NCBI GenBank assembly: GCA_026826555.1
Contig: JAKSZT010053881.1
Span: 3,151,848 to 3,215,847 of the forward strand
Reading direction: 5' to 3'
DNA length: 64,000 bases
DNA from: Tolypeutes matacus
Lineage: Eukaryota; Chordata; Mammalia; Cingulata; Chlamyphoridae
In this document: in pieces, positions 1 to 13,300 of the stretch
Layout of the letters: every line of letters starts with the position of its first letter
How positions within the stretch are numbered: the first letter of the stretch is position 1
Made by a program: the position numbers and the translations under genes
Notes under the pieces: generated by a model
Databases searched by the model: none
What the model was told of the DNA's origin: nothing
The model's input: only the letters and a program-made list of their open reading frames with translations

Positions 1-240
1 GCAGCGAGATGATGACGTGGCGGGAGAGAGACGCAGGGGAGAGACGAGACGAGATGCTCCGAGGGCTCCGAGGGCCAGGAACCGGGGTGGCGCGGGTGGC
101 AGAGCTCCTCTCTCCTGCATCAGGGGTCTCCAGGAGATGAGGACTGGAGGAGGAGGAAGGGAGGAGATGGCAGGAGGCAGACACAGAGAGTTGCCCAGCG
201 GGTGGTTTGGGATGGATAAAGTAAATAAACTTTGAAAAAA
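1..240 (+). repeat. 3' part of an A-tailed retrosequence cut by the window edge
   Basis: A purine- and CpG-rich stretch ends in an AATAAA-like signal (about 224-229) and a run of A at 234-249. The composition differs sharply from what follows. The family is not recognised and the 5' end lies outside the window, so no TSD can be tested. Confidence 0.35.
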
Positions 241-3200
241 AAAAAAAAATCGAGTGAGACAGACATGAAACACATACTCACACACAACTAATTGACAATT
301 ATGAAGGAAAAGAATAGGAACCTATGAGAATGAGCAGGATTTGGTGGGGGGAAGATCATTCTAAGATGAGGAAAGGCCAGAAAGAAAGTGAGTTCAGCAT
401 TAAAGGAAACCAAGTGCAACTGGGTGTAGTGGGTAAGGAGGAGAGTGGTATGAGAGAGGGTGGGGTAGGCAGGTCCTGATATGTAGGGCCTTGAGGGGCC
501 TTGAGGGTCATGTTCAAGACTTTGGAATCAGAAACCATTGACAGAGTTTGAAAAGTGCATTCCTAATGACCATCATCTACTCAGCTTCCAGTCATTTGCT
601 CCCATTTAACCAGGAAGCTAGTTCTCCAGTCTCACCCCATTCCTGTTATACCCTAGAAAACCTCAATATCCAAGGCTTCTTAGTTACTCAACAGCCTGGA
701 CTCCAATGACCTCCATCACCACCTCTAACAGGCTTCTCTTCACTTTTTCCTTGGCCAAAATTCCTCTTCTGAGTATCAAATTCTAATATTTCATTCTTGG
801 AACATAACCTCTGACCAATCCCATTATCCCACTCCCTAACACCTATCATGCTGCCCACCAACCTTTATAATTTTTTATTTAACTGACTTTTAAAAGTTTG
901 AAAGTAATTCTAGCATATAAGAAAACAAAATAGGGGAACATACAGAAAAAGTTATTAACATTTCCCCCATCCCTACCAAGTTATGAAGCTTCTATACCTT
1001 TCTCCATGCTTATAACAGCATATGTCAACTTATATAGTCAAATATAGAGATGTTTGGTTTTCATTACAGGAATGAATCATACTGAATACATAGTTCTATG
1101 ATTTTTTTCACCCAAAAATAAAAATCATGGACAAATCTCAAGTCAGCAGATAAAGATGGAATTCATTCTTTAAATAGCTGCACCATCTACAGACCTAGCT
1201 GTGGCTCCCTTCTAAAGGGGGGACTTCACTTGCTGTTTGCTGCAACAAACCTGCTCACCCCAGAAAAACGTTGGAGAGCCCTCTCCCATGGAATGAAGAG
1301 ATTGTTTTACTATCTCTATATAGTTGGGAAAAGTACTGCTGCTTGTAATTGAAAAGGTCTGGGAGCAGAACAGTTCTTAATAGGACCTCAGCAGAGAGTA
1401 ACAGGTCTCATAGGCCCATGAGAACTGAAGCCATCGTACCTTTCACAGTTGCTTTGCTGCTGCCCAAAAGATGTGTAAGGCAGGCTGCTGGCAGGTATTG
1501 AGGAAACCATAACCATGAGTAGGCAGGGAATACAAACACTCTGTTAAGGTGCTCTGAAGGAGCACAGAAAAGAATCAGGAGATCCCTACTGAAGCAAAAC
1601 CAATGGAAGAGAATTTTAATGAAATTATAATAGAATTAGAGTACTAAAAAAAAGATTTTCAGGAACTAAAAAACATAATTTCTTAATTAAAAATCCTACA
1701 TCCAACAGAAAAAGAGGATGACTGCCCTTGAGAACCAAACTAGTCGTCAGAAAAATCAGGTGGAAGAAATACCTCATAAATCGAGCACAAACAGATACCT
1801 TGAGTGAAAAAGTAAGTTATTTGGAGTTTAGATACAGGGGACCAAACAAGGAGAAGGCAAAGGAACATATATATGTTCACACAGATAATGGAAAAAAATT
1901 TCCTGAACTAAAGAAACTCTGGAGGCCCTGAATATTATATCCTTAATATTAAGGAAAATATTAAGGGAAAATCTGTCAAGCCTTTTAGTCCCTGTGGGGA
2001 TACAAGCTTTCTGGGATGCTAGAAAGCTGGAAGCAAAAACTCAGCTCAGGGACACCAGGGCACTGTCTCTGGGGCCTCCCTGACACTGAGCTTAGTTCAC
2101 ACACCAGGAGAGCCCGATGTGAAGTTTTAAGCACAGAGATTAATTTCTTCTTGGATCTGGCAAATTATCTTTGTTGCCTGGTGTCACTAGCAGCTGAGTA
2201 CCAACCTTAGGGACTTTATGTTAGTCTTTTCCTTCCACAGTCTATCAAAAACATTGCAGGCACCAATTTTTAAATGCCACATACACTGTTAAAAATACCA
2301 TTACCTTTATTTATAAAATGTTTACCAAGGTAGTATGGACAATAAGAGCAGAGACTCTGGATGCCTGCCACGTACTAGCTATGTGACCTTGGATAAGTTA
2401 CTTAACTTTTCTGTGTCTTAGTTTCCTGGAAATAAATGGGATTAATAGTAGCCACCTCATTGGGTATAAAGATTAAATGAGTTAAACCTTAGAATTGTGC
2501 CTGGCACATAGAAAGTGCTTAATAAATTATAGAAATGCTGCTGCTGCTGTTCCAGCTGCAAAGGAAAGACAACCCTGCACAGAACCTTAATTCTGCAATC
2601 AAAAGACTTGAGTTTAAATGTCAACTTTAAAACCTAAAAGCGTTATTACTGTAGCTATGGTAGTTATTCTCTCTATTCTTAATTTTTTTTCATATTTAAA
2701 AAGGAATATGAATACCTACCTCTTTCAACATCCATTTATCTATCTATCCACAATCATCAACCAAGTACCTATCAGGTGCTGTGACGGGCTGAGGTAAAAA
2801 TATGAAAAGATGGTCCTGCCTTAAGGAGCTCACAGTACTCCAGAACTTTAGTTTCCTCTTGTGTGGGCATTTCTTAAGGCTTTCTTTGCCTTAGTAGATG
2901 AAGAAAAGTTACCACAAGCACTATTTAAAAAGTTGTGTTAGCTGGGTAACTTGTAACATTGATGTAAAAAAATAAAACTTTAAATAAAAAAGGGTAACAT
3001 TAATCTTGTTAGCAACTGCTGGCCACAAAATGTTTCTGGCATTATGAAGCAGTTCTGCCGCTGGGATGTAAGCCCCTGTGGATGATATGGCAGTATAGGA
3101 GCAAGTGGAACAGTGAGGAGCAGCCCTTTTCTGATGAGAGAAGAGGGTAAAATATCCTGGGGAGATGAGCTCTGTTCATCTGGGATTGCATAGTGTACAA

Positions 3201-3790
3201 CTTGCCTCTTTGAACGATATGTTGAGACTCAGCTGTTCCTGGGAACAAACAGTTCTCAAGCCATGGTTCTGAGAGGAGTCACTCCATTGCCTTCTGGAGT
3301 ATCCTACCTTGCAGAGGGTGGGAAATTACAGGGAACAAGTTCTTGGTATCTCTTGTACTTCATCCCAATAATGAAATTTTTTGGCATTAAGAGAGTACTT
3401 TTTTTTTTTTTTAATCATCCTGTGTGAATTGGCGAGGGGAAGGGTAGCCCAAATTGTTCTTCTTTAATCTTTTAGTTAACTTAGGGACTTTGAACAGTCT
3501 ACAATAACAATACCAGACAATCAGTAACATAAAATGAAGAACAAAAGAGATTATAAATTAACGGGAAAGCCTGGGTGCCTATTCTTTATAAATAAACAAT
3601 GCATGCCAACATGTTTTCACCGTCATTATCAGTTGGTATTTAATAGCTATGACTTAAAATTCTATATTTAAAATCTAACATAAATTTTAATGGCACCTTA
3701 GCTATATTTGAAACAATATTAAGTATACTGACATATTTTAGAAAGTATATAACTATACAATTACTAGAAGTAAAATCCAGAATATTTTCC
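241..3790. other. ODF2L 3' flank with degenerate repeats
   Basis: 330-545 resembles an old interspersed repeat also seen in pieces near 7.8-8.0, 15.7-16.5, 27.7-28.0 and 54.3-54.8 kb. 2330-2535 is a MIR. A palindrome CCTTAATATTAAGG lies at about 1939-1952. The short ORFs here show no recognisable coding content. No gene is supported. Confidence 0.5.
2330..2535 (+). repeat. MIR SINE
   Basis: Contains the conserved MIR core: a tRNA-related head, then GTGACCTTGGATAAGTTACT followed by a TTTTCTGTGTCT-type block, and the trailing stretch ending in GTGCTTAATAAAT. Ancient and diverged. Confidence 0.75.
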
Positions 3791-4215
3791 TTTATTATAT
3801 TAATATGTACAGCACCACAATTTAAAAGAATTATTTACATTATTTAAAATCATGTATTTGGTTCATAATTGGCCTGGACTTATTACAAATTCACTTAAAT
3901 GGTGGCTACAAACAGTCACAAAGAATGATTCTGGTTTCTTTTGTGTATGTGTGTAAAATATATTCTGAAAAGCCAATATGGTTTAAATAGGAATTAAACC
4001 AGAGTTAAATGAAAATTACCTGGCAGAGAGAAATATTAACATCTGTCTAGTTTTAAAGTTACAGTTGGATAATAAATTATGTTTCAAAAATCTTTACATA
4101 AAAACTACCACCCATAAATCAGAATGTATAACAACAGGTAGTAATTTATTTTTTACGTAATCACTTTTTAAACTCATACTTAAACCTACTGCTCATAGAA
4201 AATAAATTTAACATT
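3791..4215 (-). other. ODF2L: ODF2L 3' UTR, extent unresolved
   Basis: Downstream of the stop codon the minus strand has AATAAA at 4150-4145, about 65 nt after the stop and followed by a TG-containing stretch, and another AATAAA at 3796-3791. Either could end the transcript, and a longer UTR is possible. No ORF or clear repeat was seen here. Confidence 0.4.
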
Positions 4216-4344
4216 TTATCCAAACATAGTTACATAAGAAGTTTTAAGAAACTCTAAATAATTCTTAATACTCTCATTTTGATTCTCCGACTTCTCAAGA
4301 TTATGTTGTATTTCTTTCAAACGTAATTCCTGATGTTGTGCTTT
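4216..4344 (-). CDS. ODF2L: ODF2L coding exon 16, C-terminus and stop
   Basis: 129 coding nt (residues 602-643, [20 protein letters not shown] onward, ending SYVTMFG) with TAA at 4216-4218. The acceptor at 4345-4346 follows TTTATTTTTATTTAG. The ending TSYVTMFG matches human ODF2L, so the C-terminus is complete. Confidence 0.94.
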   Translation of the reverse strand, partial: KAQHQELRLKEIQHNLEKSENQNESIKNYLEFLKTSYVTMFG

Positions 4345-7300
4345 CTAAATAAAAATAAATAAATACAGATGATCAATAATAGCATTCAGATCAAAGGACA
4401 ATAGTCACAAAAGAAACTTTACATATATATTAACTGAATACATTTTTTAAAAGAAAGATTCCTCACATGTGATATGTTCATTAATAACTTATCTTAGAGC
4501 TAACTTTTCTTTAAAATTCAGAATACTTAAAGTACATGCATCCTTAATCTCTACTGTGATACAGCCTGTTGTAATACATGTTCACATAAGCCCGAAAGTA
4601 TTACATATTTAACACAATTGATAAATGAGTATTATTTAAAACTGTCCTCACTGAAAATGCTTTAAAGTCAGGCTACAAATACCATCCAGCTTCCATTGAA
4701 AACATAGTCACCTTGGTAAGAGAGATCTTTTATTTCCTTCATATCAGGTGTTCAATGATACCTGACATCACAAACTGAGCTATGCCTGTCAGGGGCAGAG
4801 GTATGATGTGACACAATGTGCTAGACTGGACTACACAAAGTCACAGAATGAACACAGCAAATCTTTATAGAACATCAATTTTACACAACAATTTGGGGAC
4901 AAAAATAACACAAACACACTTAAATTGTAGGGCAAAATGCAAAATGTGTGTGGATTTTCAGATAATACATAAGACTTCAAAGACATTTCAGGCTCCAGGA
5001 GGGTTGCTTGGGTTAACTGCTGAGGTCACCCTTGGGTCCGTGTATCCACTCTGCCCTCCAATGGAGTAACTGGGGAATATCTAAAAACCTGCTACTGTGG
5101 GGAGGGCACTGTGGAAGGCACCTGGGATATAACCAACTATGAGGCAGGCTCTCAAGGGACTTAAAATTCAATTGGTGCTAAGGCATGTATATAAAATGCC
5201 CACCGAACTGGAGAGACAGAACAAATAGCTCATTATTCAGCAATACCTAAACCTATGCTTAGAATTCTTGATTTGTACTACTGCAAACATTATCAAGTTT
5301 AACAAAACAAATTTTAAACCTATTGATTTTTAGTAGCTTCAGAGAAATACTAGGGACATTAAAGCAAAAGCTACCTCATCTTCTTCTTTATTTTTTATTT
5401 TTATTTATTTATTTTTTAAAAAGATACTTAGATTACATAACTCATCTTCTTAATATACTTATTTTGTCAGAGACTTCAATTACATAAAGAACATGACATA
5501 TATTTTACAAAACTCTGGTGTTGAGTTTAAAAAAATTAGAAATAAAGGGAATACTTGTGCTAAATTAAGTGGTAAGTGCTTTGCTGTGATTAAATTGCCC
5601 TAAAACTTTTGACGGCAATGAAATTTAACTAATGGTACATGTCAAAAATCATTTAACCTTTGAACCTTTCAGCTTTTCAATTTTTTAGACACTTGAAAAT
5701 GAAAAATAATTTTCATGTAGTCTGGCTCCTAAAAAAATACAGGATCATTATGCTCTAAGTCATTGTTAAGTAGATGGTTTTTAAGTAATTTAATCATAGA
5801 TAGTGCTAGATTTTAGAGTATCTTATGCCAATTGCTATTTCATGAATATTTAGGAGGAACAAACACATTAGAAAATGAACTAAACACAACTAACTTGGTA
5901 TTCTCTTTTTATGGCTGAGTATACAAAGTCATCTACCTTACATACAGATATAGCAATATTGAATATTTACTTTTAAAAAACTGTAACTTTCTAAAATAAA
6001 TATTCAATGCTCAAGACTGATACAAAATGTAACTCTAAAATAGTTTAAATTGCATTTATCTAAAAAAGAAAATTCATACCAGGGAGAAAATAAGTAGATT
6101 ATGTCTATAACTTTCTTTAAGCAGCTGTCATGTAAAAGTGATAAGCAGGGAAAGGGCCTGATAAGACTTGGGGGGGGTCAAGGAGGAAGGATAATTCCTA
6201 CCAAGAAGGAAGGATAATTCACTTTGGGCATGATCCTGACATTTTAATTTTTTATGATTTATATTATTTGTTATTTTTAAATATTATTAGTAAAACAATG
6301 ACCCCGTTTCCCCTCACTTCTAACTATTTAACTAAACTACAGGGCAAGAATGTTAAATGCTAAATTTATTTTATATGATGATACATTAAGTCATACTAAT
6401 ACTTACACTGTTCAATTTGCAAACAAGTTGATTTTGTTCTTCAGTTTTCTTTCTAAGCTCAGTTTCCAGATCTAATATTTTAACTTGTAAAGCCCTCTCT
6501 CTAGATGACATTTTCTCTATTTCTTCAGAAACCTGTAATTTTTATTAAAAGAGTAATATAACTTAATGTGCTTTCTTTAAAATATGATTAAAAGCCTTGC
6601 CATAGTTAAACTGTACTTCTTTTTCCAAATAGATATTAACTGGATGCTAAATAATTAAAAAATGTTTAATGATGTTCTATCTTGAGGAAGCACATATAAG
6701 TATCTGTATTTATTTTTGTAGTATAAATATCTGCAAAATTAGCTTGGGATGGAAGAGGTGTTTATATGGTCACTGGTCTGTGACTTAGGTAGCTGTTTTC
6801 CCCAACAGTATATTTTTATAACATGCTGAGACCAACTGCCATGTTTTATGGTATTTATATTCACCATGATAGTGATGGAACACAGAAAGTTCTCATTAAA
6901 TGCTAGTTATAGGCTTGGATGGACAGAACTGGGATGGGGACATGTATACACTTCACAAAAGGAAAAAAAAAAAAAAAAGGAGGGCTAACTTCTTTCAAAG
7001 TGATTCGTTTTTCATTCATTCACTTCCAAAGTGTTCGGAATTTTGAGTTTTCATATTTCTCTGGCAGCTCATTTTAGCAGAAAGTCCAGCTTAGCTATAC
7101 TCATTCAAAGATTCAGATATGTGGGAGCCTATTTGCCAGAACGGTGAGTTGGAGCCACACAAATGAGAGTGGAGGCAGGGACTAGTCCAGAAGCAAGGAG
7201 CTAGTGAGAAGGCCTGTCCACAAACCTAATTGCTATGGACATAGTCCTAAGTTATTATAAAGTGACTTACAAAGATTTCTTCTTCACAAATTCTAAAGGC

Positions 7301-10300
7301 AACTGTAAGTGAAAGATGCTAGCAGCATCTGAAGCTGTGGGAGAAAAAGCCCTCAGGACAAATATCCATGCCCCAGGCACTGCTGCCTCAGTGTGAACAG
7401 TAGTGACAGGGCAGTGACAGCACTCCTCACGTGAGCAGGAACAAGAGACAACCCCATATTCCACTGCAGTAGGAGAAGGGAGAGCGCAGACACACACCTG
7501 AGGATTCTGAACACTTTGGAGAAGGAATCTGAGGGTACCTGGCATTTCCAAAGCCCACTTAGGCTGAACCAGGGATATAATAGTTTCTTATTCTCCTTTC
7601 AAGTGTTGGTGAGGCTGAGAAAGCTGGATTACAGTTCTACACTAGCAGCACATTTTACTACTTAGCTTGTATTCAATGATGTGTCTCTCAAAAAAAATTT
7701 TAATTGGTGTCCTGAGTTAAAAAAATCAAAATACATATGTGACAATTGTGATGTAAGTGCCACAGGTTTTCAAGGATATCAGATTTTATCTGACTCTTGC
7801 GGAACTGCCATTAACTAAGCTGGGGAAAACCATGGGTGGAAGAGAGTTTAGAGGGAAAGATTCAGATGTTGGTTTTGGACATGTTAAAGTTTGAGATACC
7901 TACATTAAGTGGAATCTACAGTAAGTAGAATAAGATATGAGTCTGCATTTCACAGGAGAGGGAGGTCTGGGCTGATATAAATCTGAGAGTCATCACGATA
8001 TAGATGCTCTCTTTTCAGAATCACTCAATCCAGTGAGGAAAGTCATCACCCCCCATTTTAACAATTAAAAAACTAAAGCTTAGAGAAGGAATGACTTGGC
8101 CTAAGTCAAGGTTCAATGTATCAGATCCAGAATTCAAATCCAGTTTCTGTTGGACAACAAGTCCCATTCTCCTTTAAAGATTAGATTTTCAAATCATTTG
8201 ATAAATTTATATGTCTCCTTTGAGATCTTCCTGAACCATTTCCCCTCATCCTTAGGTTGAAATAACCACTCCCTCTGGTGTACCTTATACACTTCCTCTA
8301 TTATAGCACCTCCAGGCTGGAGGACATTTGTTTGTTCATATATTATCTCCCTATTAGACTGCGAGAATCCTGAGAGTTCTGCCAAGTTTTAGTTATCTTT
8401 GCATCTCAAGCACTTTCAGAGTGCCTGGCACACAGCAAGATATTCATTATATGTTAACCAAATGGGATTTCACTGGTATCTAATCCTTTCATGTATTCAT
8501 TTATGCAACATTAGCCAAAAGAAGGGCTTTATAATTCCTTGGATCCTGATCAAAACCAAAATTTTCAATATTTTACACTCACCTTGGTTTTAGCAAAATA
8601 AAGGGGGAGTACCTTCAGAATGTTTTCCAACTCTGCCCTTTAATCTGCTATACCATCATTTTTCTAGTAAAGTAACTCTGGCCCAGTAATATATCTCTTT
8701 TGCTCAAGGGAAAAGTAGGTAAAGAACAAAAATGCAATTGCTCCTTTCACTCTGTCATCAGGATAAAAACAATAACTAGGTTTGGCAAGATGAGATATTG
8801 TCTGTTTAAAAAGATGTGTCTTTGGTAAACTAATTAAAAAGTTTCTAAATAAAGACCATCTGTACCTTTTGTCTTCCTTCTTCTAAAGCAGCTTCCAGCT
8901 GTCTGGCCAATGCTGTATATTCTGCAGATTTCTCATTAAACTTTACACTGCTGTGCTTAAGACATTCTTCTTGGCTTGCCAGCTTCTTTTCAAGCTCTTT
9001 ATTTTCTGCATCCATCTGTTCTAATTTTCTTTTTACCAAAAAAATGTGTATTTTAAAATGTTAGTGTGTAGAGGAAAATGTAACACCAATTTTAAGTCAA
9101 TTTAATACTTACTGTTTAAGGTTTTCACACTTCAATTGAATAAGATAATTTTCCTCTTCCAGAGAAAGCTTTGTCAGAAGATTGTGATTTCCATCAACCT
9201 AGAAGAGAAACAAAAATGTTTTCTTTATTTTGTTTATAATCAACCTCCAAATAAATCTACATACTGTGTTGTTATAACAATCATAAGAAACAAAAGGTAT
9301 AAATATTGTTATTCATCCTTCACAGAGAAACACCAAGAAATATTCCCTGATTAGGCTTAAATATTTTTATTTTTCTGGATAATGGCAATTAAAATATCCT
9401 GAACATTTTTTTCTTGAAAAAGCACATTTATTAAGTTAAAATGTGAACATTTTAAATAGTATTAATCTCCTATTGTAAGACTCTGAGGGTTTCTCTTAGA
9501 GTTTTCTGTTTCACCTAAAGATACTGATTAATAACTGAATATCTGTGAAATTCTAACTATGAGTAAAACCATATTTTGAGAAACAAAATAAAATAAACTA
9601 ACAAATCAACTCAAGACACACTTGGCCATACGAAGACCTATGCCAAGACAGAATATTCTTCCCTTTGCTACATTTAAATAGTCTAAGAAGCTTTGATAAT
9701 CAAAAAAATTCTCATAATTTCAATTATTAATTTAGGCTTATCTATTTAATTTGATAATTTCTTAGAAAAAAATCACCTCTCAGGAATTTAAATTTAGCCA
9801 AGTGTACTTTTTATATTTTTTAAAACAGGATGCATTTCAAAATTAAAATCCAGATTATATTTGGAGGATAGACAAGGAATCTTTCCTAAACGTGTCTTGC
9901 AAAAAAAACACTTGCTACCATCATCCTTGCACATGTTCCTTTGAAAGAACATTAATTCATTCAACAAATATTCATTGAATACTTACTATGTGTAAGCATT
10001 AGCTAGGAGATGCTGTGTGGTGATTAACAGGACACACAAGTCCCTGCTCTGATGGAGTAAAAAAGTATATGTTGAAAAATATTGAAAATAATCCCAAAAT
10101 CTTGGTGCACAATTCTAAACAAATTCTCATTTTTGTAAAGTAAATTTGTACAATTTACTTATTCTGACAGCAAAATATATATATTGGAAGTGGATGTAGC
10201 TCAAGTGGTTGAGCACCTGCTTCCCATGTACAAGGTCCTGGGTTTGATCCCTGGTACCTCCTTAAAAATATATATATACATATATATATTTATATATGTA

Positions 10301-13300
10301 TGTATGTATGTAAGCACAGCTTTGCTTTCTTTCATGCTGTATTACTATTTCCTCAAATGTCTAAACATACATTTGATTGAATAAACTAAATTAGCAATTT
10401 TAAACCCTAAGTTTTCATCATAAAATACTAAAAGAATAGCCTGCAAAATAATATTACAGTACCTACATGAAACTAACATTCTATCAACTGATTTAGATGA
10501 GAGTTAAAAAAGCAACCCCTAACATGAGTGCCCTCAGCTGGTGAAATTATTCCAAAGCGTTCCTTTAACATGTCTAGCAAAATTCAGAATGGCCTCTGGA
10601 CACCTGACCCTGAAGCTCCCTAATGGTCTGCGCCTGGTCTGCACATTTCCCCTTGTAGTGCTGCAGAGTCTCCTGACACTCGAGAAGCTTCTGCTTGGCC
10701 GCCGACAAGGAATCGCGGATGCTCTCTAACTCCTTCAGATGAGACTCCATCTGGCCTCTCATCTGAGTTGTAGCATTAGGGGAAATAAGTGCAAGATCAC
10801 ACATTCAGTATTAATATTTTTACTATCTTAAATATTAAATATACGTCTAATAAGTATTTTAGTTATAAAAGTTTTAAACAAAAAAATTCAACCAAGTATG
10901 AAGACATATTAATTTAGTCTCTACTAAATAAGAATATATTAAAACTCAGATGTGAATTGGACTCCAATTACTTTTCAAAAAGTTTGTTGAGCAAATGACT
11001 ACAGTAATATTAGGTTGTAGGGAGAATGTTTAACCTTAGGAAAACAAACTATTGAATACTGCCATCTGTATTCAAGCATAGATATTATTACTAAGACAGC
11101 TAGTATAGTAGTTTTTTACTATGTAGGCATTAGTTCAAAAGTAATTTTCACTTTTAGTTATTTAATCTTATAATTTAACTAAATTGGAGAATTCAGGGAA
11201 GCGGCTGTGGCTCAATCAGTAGGGCTCCCGTTTACCATATGGGAGGCCCCGGGTTCGGTTCCCGGGGCCTCCTGGTGAAGTCAAGCCCGCCCGCACGGCG
11301 TGGTTAGCTGACCCAGCGAGCACAAGCAGCAAGGGGGGGATAAATGAATAAATAAATAAAATCTTTAAAAAAAATAAATAAATAAAAAATAAATAAATTG
11401 GAGAATTCATGCTTCACTAGTCTTAGTCCAAGTCAGTGGGGTTTACTATATATTATTTGAAGAGAGCTAATCATCAGTCCTTACTAGAATGTAATTTGAT
11501 CATTAGTGTTACTCCTAACAAGCTTCTATAGCTTTCTTTATATTAAACTCTTTGGCTGCTACAGTTCTTCACTGTAGCACTTTTGTGGAGATGTGTCAAG
11601 AAGCAACTTTAGGAAACGATTGTACTGCTAATTAAGAAAAAATAACCAGATGTATGGCATTTAGGATGCTCATATGGAGAAATAAACAACATCTAGACAG
11701 AGAACACTTAAGAGCGTCTGTGCAACATCTGACATTCTTGGTAATGAAGGACAAAGCTAGAATAAAACATATCTTTGTGTCCCCAAAACATCTAAGAACC
11801 TATGAAAAAATCAGGAGATTTAAAGCAGTGGAAAACGACTAAGAAGAATTTCATTATACATGCGCGAACACACACACAGGTTAAATGCCAGTAAGGAAAC
11901 ACGGTGACTTCACAGTATCTAAAAAACACAGGTGCCTGCCCTTTCTGCCTTGAATAGTTTTTTTTTTTTTTAAAAAATAGGCTTTTATGTGCAGTGCTGC
12001 CTGGCAGAAAAGGAGTCATTTACATTGGGACGCCTCATGAGGAAAGGAGAGGAGACCAGAAGACATGAAATGGTTTCTTCTCTGGCCTGCTAAAAATAGG
12101 TGCGAAATTATTCTGTCCAAGAAGGTAGTAAGTTGTGCATTCGGTGGGCTATCTTCATCTCTGTCACACAGGCAGAATGTCTGCTCTGGCGGACCTCTTT
12201 TTCACACTCCACTTATCAATCTCAAGAGATGGAGGCAACCCAGAGACAGTCACCTTCCTACACTCGGTTGGAACTAAGCAGCAGCATCCCATGACCTCTC
12301 CAGCCAGGAGTCAGTGTCCTATGACTGTGACTGCTCCCTTAACAGAACATGAAAAGACCCAGAAAAGGATGAGGTTTCATTTGAAAACTTAAAAATAGTC
12401 ACAAAAAACATCATAACTTGCCAACACTGGCCTTCTCATTTTGCTGCAATAGGGTGAATAAAAAGGAAATGATGCTGGGTGTTTTTTTAAAGAAATTATT
12501 TTTCTTCCGAAAAAGCAATTTGGCAGAGAAAATTTCCTTTGCTGTTTTAGACACAAAAGATTTACTACCAGGAAAAAAGGTAAGATAAAAATGAGAGGTA
12601 TTAAAAGTACCATGGTCTTATGTGAAGTTTAAAAGTAAATATTTAAGCTTCAAGTTTACATACTTATGGTTGATGATACTCAGGAATAAAGAATCATTTT
12701 TTTTCAAGCAGTTAAAGTCTGCTCTTGTATCAGAAAAAGTAAACATGTTTTATGTCTGTTTTCCAAACATTAAGGAAAAAGTGAAAAAACATTCACACAA
12801 AAAAAACATCTCAACCTTGGAAAAAACATTATCTTATCAGAAAACAAACTCCTACACAAAGAGAAGAGACAATTCCAAGGTATGTGCTATAGAAAAGGAC
12901 CAAAATTAAAGATTTTTTATAATATGCATATAATACAAAACATATAAATCAAATATTTTTATTATTTAAAATTTCAAGCTTACCTTCTCTAATTTTTTAT
13001 TTTTGTTTTTGGTTATTAGGTTATTTTCATGTAGCAATTTTTCACATCTACTTTTCACCATTTCAGCTGCTTCTTGCAACTTCTGTACCTGAAAATAAAA
13101 CATAAAATTAGAGCAACATGTATTATTTTATTATGAGAATCAAAAGAGAAAATAAAATGCTAAAAGTTTTGTATTTTCAATTATATATAAATCATCATTT
13201 CCCTACCAATACCCTCAGTATGTTTAACTAGTGTTATCCCTTCTTTAAACATTTGTATTACTCACTGCTCTATGCTAGTCACAATCCTTTTGACTAACCT

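Noticed and set aside
12065..12613. Cluster of five small ORFs on both strands
   Set aside because: No shared frame, no homology recognised, no exon borders that join ODF2L.
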